From JBMOPD01 sp049323615 (lineage in GTDB: Bacteria > Bacillota > Desulfotomaculia > Desulfotomaculales > Desulfocucumaceae): a stretch of 64,000 nt of DNA. Positions 60,976 through 64,000 of the stretch are shown piece after piece. The stretch is from assembly GCA_049323615.1 (NCBI GenBank), contig JBMOPD010000007.1:1-64000 (forward strand), given 5' to 3'. A program made the translations under genes and the position numbers. Each line of letters begins with the position of its first letter. Within the stretch, counting starts at the first letter, position 1. The notes under the pieces were generated by a model, which was given only the letters and a program-made list of their open reading frames with translations, was not told the origin of the DNA and did not search any database.

Positions 60976-62811
60976 TTACAGGATGGTAACGATACCCCTG
61001 TTCCCGTTCACCCTGATTCTCATGCCTGTTTTTATGGCCGCTGTGGCGTATCCCGCGCCGACCACCGACGGCAGGCCATACTCCCGGCAGACAATGGCAG
61101 CATGGGACATTATGCCGCCAACGTCGGTAACCACGGCAGAGACCTTGGAGAATATGGGCGCCCAGCTGGGAGAGGTGGTAGGCGCCACAAGAATTTCGCC
61201 TTCCTGCAGCGTGGTCAGCTCTGACGGGCCGCGAACCACCCTGGCCACTCCTTCGATTACCCCAGGGGCCCCGGCGAAACCTTTCAGCTGGGAAATATCC
61301 TCCACCTTGGTCTTGTCGGCGTCCAGCCAGGCTTCCAGCCGTTCGGTGGTAATACCCCAGAGGATGATGGTAAAGGGTTCATTGACAGTTTCCGGCGGGA
61401 TCCCCAGGGCCGGCGGGGGGGGATTTTCCCTGAATTTTTTCAACACATCCTTGCGCCACTCTATCTCCCGGGGCCAGTAGGACGGTCCCCTGGCCTTTAC
61501 GCCGGTGGCCCAGGCGCATACCAGGTCGTAGAGCGCCTGCTGTATTTCAAAGCGGTTTAAGTACCAGATATCTTCCACATCGTTGAAGAACCCGTGTTTC
61601 ACGAAAACCCCGGAAAGCTCCCTCACCTTCATGTAGAACCTGGTGTGGAACCAGTGTTCCACATAAAACAGGTGCTCTTCCACGTAGGGATACACCGTCT
61701 GGGATATCCCCAGGAGCTGCCGGAAGGTCTGGCGGTCCTCATCGGTGCGCAGCAGGGAGGCGTATTCCTCCACGATGCGGTCCCGTTCCCGGCGCGTTTC
61801 CTCCACCGGCCGCTCCAGGCTCTCGCCCTTTTCCACCAAGTCAATGTAGGCGCGTATGGACATAAAGGGTATCTCCGGGCGGTCGTACCAGCTCCAGTGG
61901 TCGTGGTACCAGCCGGTGCCGGAGGAAGTGTAAAACCACGGCTCCTTGGACTCTTCCAGTTGCTCCAGCCATTTCCGGCCGGGATCCGAATCGGCCAGTT
62001 TTTTAACCAGCTCGCCGGGTTCCACGGTAGACTTGATGACCTCGGCCACCCCCAGGCTGACCGCCGATTTGGCCAGCCCCTTTAGCTTCCGGTCGGGCTC
62101 GAACAGGATCACGTCTATCCCGGAAACCATTTTGGTAATGGCCCCGTCCTCGATACCCTGGAACGCCCTGCGGCAGAAACCGGCGAAGGTGACGTAAGCC
62201 GCGTAGCCCAGGTTGAGGAATTCAAAGTGGTACTGCCAGGCCTTCAGGGCCAGGCTGATCAGCCGGTCGTACTTGTTGATCAGGTGGTAGCCGCTGCTCA
62301 TGCCCACCCCGTCCATAACCACCGATATGTCTTCCATGTCCGGCAAATCGGCAATGTCAATGCTGTCAACTTCCCCGATTATTTCCTCCATCTTGACTTT
62401 CCACCGGCCGTAAAGACGGTCCCAGTTCTCGTAATAATAGCCGGCCCGCTGCATGAAATGCTGTACCCGCTCTTCCACAATCTTGGGGTCGGTCACGGGA
62501 ACAGGGGTGATGTACACGTAGCCGTTTTTAATGCGGTGGTCAACGCCATAGGCGGGAGGCACCATAAATATCCGGGTGTTGTTCTGGGAGAGGGCCAGAA
62601 ACCAGGCCTCATCCCAGATCAGGTCGAAGGGGTACATCGCTTCCGGGTAGTGCAGCCCGTCATAAAACCAAAGCATGCTGTTTTCGTATTCTTCTCTTTC
62701 TTTATCATCCCGGGAAAAAATGTAATAATATGGGTACATTCTTTCCCAACCCTCTGTCCCGGGAATTTCCGGGACATCCCCTGGCTTCATAAATTGGCGC
62801 TGCGCGGACAT
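60976..62811 (-). CDS. ppsA: Phenylphosphate synthase subunit 1-like (phospho-His domain)
   Basis: This 611-residue protein of about 70 kDa ends in the swivelling phosphohistidine domain of PEP synthase: GFAGAPGVIEGVARVVRGPS (about residue 495) and TDVGGIMSHAAIVCREYGLP with the catalytic His at about 570. The first 450 residues are the aromatic-rich region typical of phenylphosphate synthase subunit 1, which binds phenol (for example SSGTGWYHDHWSW, about 300). Size and split gene layout match the Thauera enzyme that makes phenylphosphate from phenol and ATP. AAAGGAGGCGGGCC precedes the ATG; it is the first gene of the operon. Confidence 0.82.
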   Translation of the reverse strand: MSAQRQFMKPGDVPEIPGTEGWERMYPYYYIFSRDDKEREEYENSMLWFYDGLHYPEAMYPFDLIWDEAWFLALSQNNTRIFMVPPAYGVDHRIKNGYVYITPVPVTDPKIVEERVQHFMQRAGYYYENWDRLYGRWKVKMEEIIGEVDSIDIADLPDMEDISVVMDGVGMSSGYHLINKYDRLISLALKAWQYHFEFLNLGYAAYVTFAGFCRRAFQGIEDGAITKMVSGIDVILFEPDRKLKGLAKSAVSLGVAEVIKSTVEPGELVKKLADSDPGRKWLEQLEESKEPWFYTSSGTGWYHDHWSWYDRPEIPFMSIRAYIDLVEKGESLERPVEETRRERDRIVEEYASLLRTDEDRQTFRQLLGISQTVYPYVEEHLFYVEHWFHTRFYMKVRELSGVFVKHGFFNDVEDIWYLNRFEIQQALYDLVCAWATGVKARGPSYWPREIEWRKDVLKKFRENPPPPALGIPPETVNEPFTIILWGITTERLEAWLDADKTKVEDISQLKGFAGAPGVIEGVARVVRGPSELTTLQEGEILVAPTTSPSWAPIFSKVSAVVTDVGGIMSHAAIVCREYGLPSVVGAGYATAAIKTGMRIRVNGNRGIVTIL

Positions 62812-62974
62812 GGCCCGCCTCCTTTTACTACATTTTTTTCTCTTTATAAAACTTATAAAACGGTGCGCTGCTGCGGGCGGCGATCACTTCCTTCCCGGGT
62901 CTTAAAACGGCAGTCCACAAAAAGTTTGACGGGCCTCTTTTCTTGACATAGGCCGGCTTACTCTGTAAATTGAA

Positions 62975-63024
62975 AACATAAAAGTCACTGTAAACACGGC
63001 TTGCCAGGCCGGCGTTTTACAGTG
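62975..63024 (-). terminator. Probable terminator of the PucR-type gene
   Basis: On the minus strand CACTGTAAA and TTTACAGTG form a 9-bp outer stem around a GC-rich loop, followed by ACTTTTATGTTTT. It lies about 70 bases past the regulator stop. The U-run is imperfect. Confidence 0.5.
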
Positions 63025-63030
63025 TCACCC

Positions 63031-63077
63031 CGCCACTGCCGGCCTGTTTACTTGACCGGGGAGGACCGGCAGTGGCG
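63031..63077. repeat. 12-bp perfect inverted repeat after the regulator gene
   Basis: CGCCACTGCCGG at 63031-63042 pairs with CCGGCAGTGGCG at 63066-63077 across a 23-base loop. On the plus strand ATTTTTTT follows, so it would terminate plus-strand transcripts; it may also be an operator. Confidence 0.6.
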
Positions 63078-63094
63078 ATTTTTTTGGCTTTGCC

Positions 63095-64000
63095 TTACCT
63101 CATTCCCTCAATCATCTTTAGGGCCAGCTGCACCTGCAGATTGGTCTCGGGGTGGCTTAAATTTATTCCGGCTATTTCGGATATACGCCTCAGCCTGTAT
63201 TTCATGGTGCTGGAATTCATGAACCCGTTGCGGGCCGCTTTCTGAATGTTGCAGTTGTTGTTGAAATAAAGCATCAGGGTCTGCACCAGGTGGGAATTGT
63301 GTTTTTCGTCGTATTTCAACAGGGGGCCGATGACGCGGTCAATAAACTTTTTAAACTGTTCCGCGTTGATATTGAGCAGGCCGAAAACACCAAGCAACTC
63401 GTGGGCCTGGCATTTGTTCCGGTAGTTCAGCGACTTGATTATATCAATGGTTATGCAGGCCTCCTGGTACGAGGCGGCAAACCCGGACACGCCCCGGCAG
63501 GGCGAACTGATGCCCGCCCGCCAGATGTAATCCGGAAAAATGTCGTTGAATCTTCTCTCCATTTCCCCGGTCATGTTCCGCAAGTGGGTGGCCGCCTGTT
63601 TTTCCCGGGTTTCATCCAGAATTAAAAGGCCAATTATGTTTACCTTTTTCCCGATAACCACTATATTGGGGGATACCTGGCTGACCACCCGGTCCACAGC
63701 CTGAAAGAGGCTTTTCCCTTTACAGTAGCTCTCCGGCGGGGCAACGGCGGCTTTGGGAATAAAATCGATGGCCACCACCCTGAAAGTCCCGGTCAGGTCC
63801 AGCCCCAATTTCTCGGCCCGGCGGATAATCACTTCCTCGTTATCAAGCTTCCCTTCCAGCAATTCTTCCAAAAAGTCTTTCTTAAGCCTCCTTTCGGTCT
63901 CAAAGGAGGCCTTCTGTTTGAGCAAATCCAGGGCAATGACGGTCCCGGCATGCTCAACGGCCATGCAGTCCAGCTGGCTGAGAGGCCGGTTGCCCTCCAG
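63095..64000 (-). CDS. PucR/CdaR-family transcriptional regulator (partial)
   Basis: The visible 302 residues run into the window edge without a stop, so the N-terminus is missing. A CdaR GGDEF-like domain (LDLTGTFRVVAIDFIPKAAV) is followed by the PucR C-terminal helix-turn-helix: LVQTLMLYFNNNCNIQKAAR and NSSTMKYRLRRISEIAGI. An ATG at 63964 is internal to the open frame. Such regulators often bind small metabolites through an N-terminal domain. Its position upstream of and codirectional with the phenol operon makes it the best candidate for its control. Confidence 0.85.
   Translation of the reverse strand: MEGNRPLSQLDCMAVEHAGTVIALDLLKQKASFETERRLKKDFLEELLEGKLDNEEVIIRRAEKLGLDLTGTFRVVAIDFIPKAAVAPPESYCKGKSLFQAVDRVVSQVSPNIVVIGKKVNIIGLLILDETREKQAATHLRNMTGEMERRFNDIFPDYIWRAGISSPCRGVSGFAASYQEACITIDIIKSLNYRNKCQAHELLGVFGLLNINAEQFKKFIDRVIGPLLKYDEKHNSHLVQTLMLYFNNNCNIQKAARNGFMNSSTMKYRLRRISEIAGINLSHPETNLQVQLALKMIEGMR

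Larger units (their letters stand above)
62812..63094. other. Operon leader and regulator 3' region with two inverted repeats
   Basis: The 283-base gap between the PucR-type gene and ppsA must hold the operon promoter, but I see no clear -35/-10 or -24/-12 pair; TTTATAAGTTTTATAAAG at about 62846-62863 is a weak -10 candidate. Two large inverted repeats near 62986-63077 are described separately. No gene is seen. Confidence 0.5.

Overview
The window looks like the chromosome of a spore-forming, anaerobic Firmicute of the Desulfotomaculum/Pelotomaculum group (Peptococcaceae in the broad sense). This is inferred from gene content, not from a marker gene; no rRNA or tRNA was seen. The evidence is the block yebC-bofC-ruvCAB-queH-queA-tgt-yajC-secDF, several sporulation-type genes (SpoIID-like, BofC-like, YteA-like, SigI/RsgI), an ADP-forming acyl-CoA synthetase, and a gene set for anaerobic phenol activation. 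Most genes lie on the minus strand and are fairly GC-rich. The stretch from about 27.8 to 37.5 kb is visibly more AT-rich.

Layout. 1-2.7 kb: two IS1634-like elements, the first cut by the window edge, flanking a short truncated gene. 2.7-6.8 kb: rsgI-sigI, a cation diffusion facilitator, a YteA-like zinc-finger protein and a DUF5665 protein. 7-22.4 kb: a housekeeping run with secF-secD, an HD phosphohydrolase, yajC, queuosine genes (tgt, queA, queH), ruvCAB, bofC, yebC and a TrkH/TrkA potassium uptake pair. 22.5-23 kb: a non-coding, hairpin-dense mosaic that I could not assign to any known class. 23-27.8 kb: small proteins, an SCP2 protein, a phosphoesterase, a ferredoxin and an SSP411/YyaL protein.

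28-31.7 kb: an NHL beta-propeller preceded by gene remnants, a methyltransferase-like membrane protein, an AT-rich membrane protein and a DUF523 protein. 31.8-36.8 kb: an apparent nitrile-utilisation unit. A sigma-54 activator is followed by a textbook -24/-12 promoter driving a small membrane protein, a sodium:solute symporter and a nitrilase; three GTTGC-N6-GCAAC palindromes are the likely activator sites. 37-39.8 kb: DoxX and a NarL-type two-component system. 40-48 kb: two efflux operons (adaptor + RND pump; adaptor + EmrA/EmrB-like pair) driven by nearly identical promoters. 48-54.3 kb: acyl-CoA synthetase with a DRTGG partner, a free-standing archaeal-type Thr-tRNA editing domain, a TtcA-like tRNA thiolase and an HDAC-family deacetylase.

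54.5-62.8 kb: a six-gene operon that reads as phenol activation. Two split PEP-synthase-like subunits match phenylphosphate synthase subunits 1 and 2; next come a UbiD-family carboxylase/decarboxylase, a Tm-1-like (UPF0261) protein of unknown role, an aryl-CoA ligase and UbiX for prenyl-FMN. A PucR-type regulator, cut by the window edge, lies just upstream. Together these could carry phenol through phenylphosphate and 4-hydroxybenzoate to 4-hydroxybenzoyl-CoA. The third synthase subunit and the small carboxylase subunits known from Thauera are not in the window. Short dispersed non-coding repeats recur between genes throughout.
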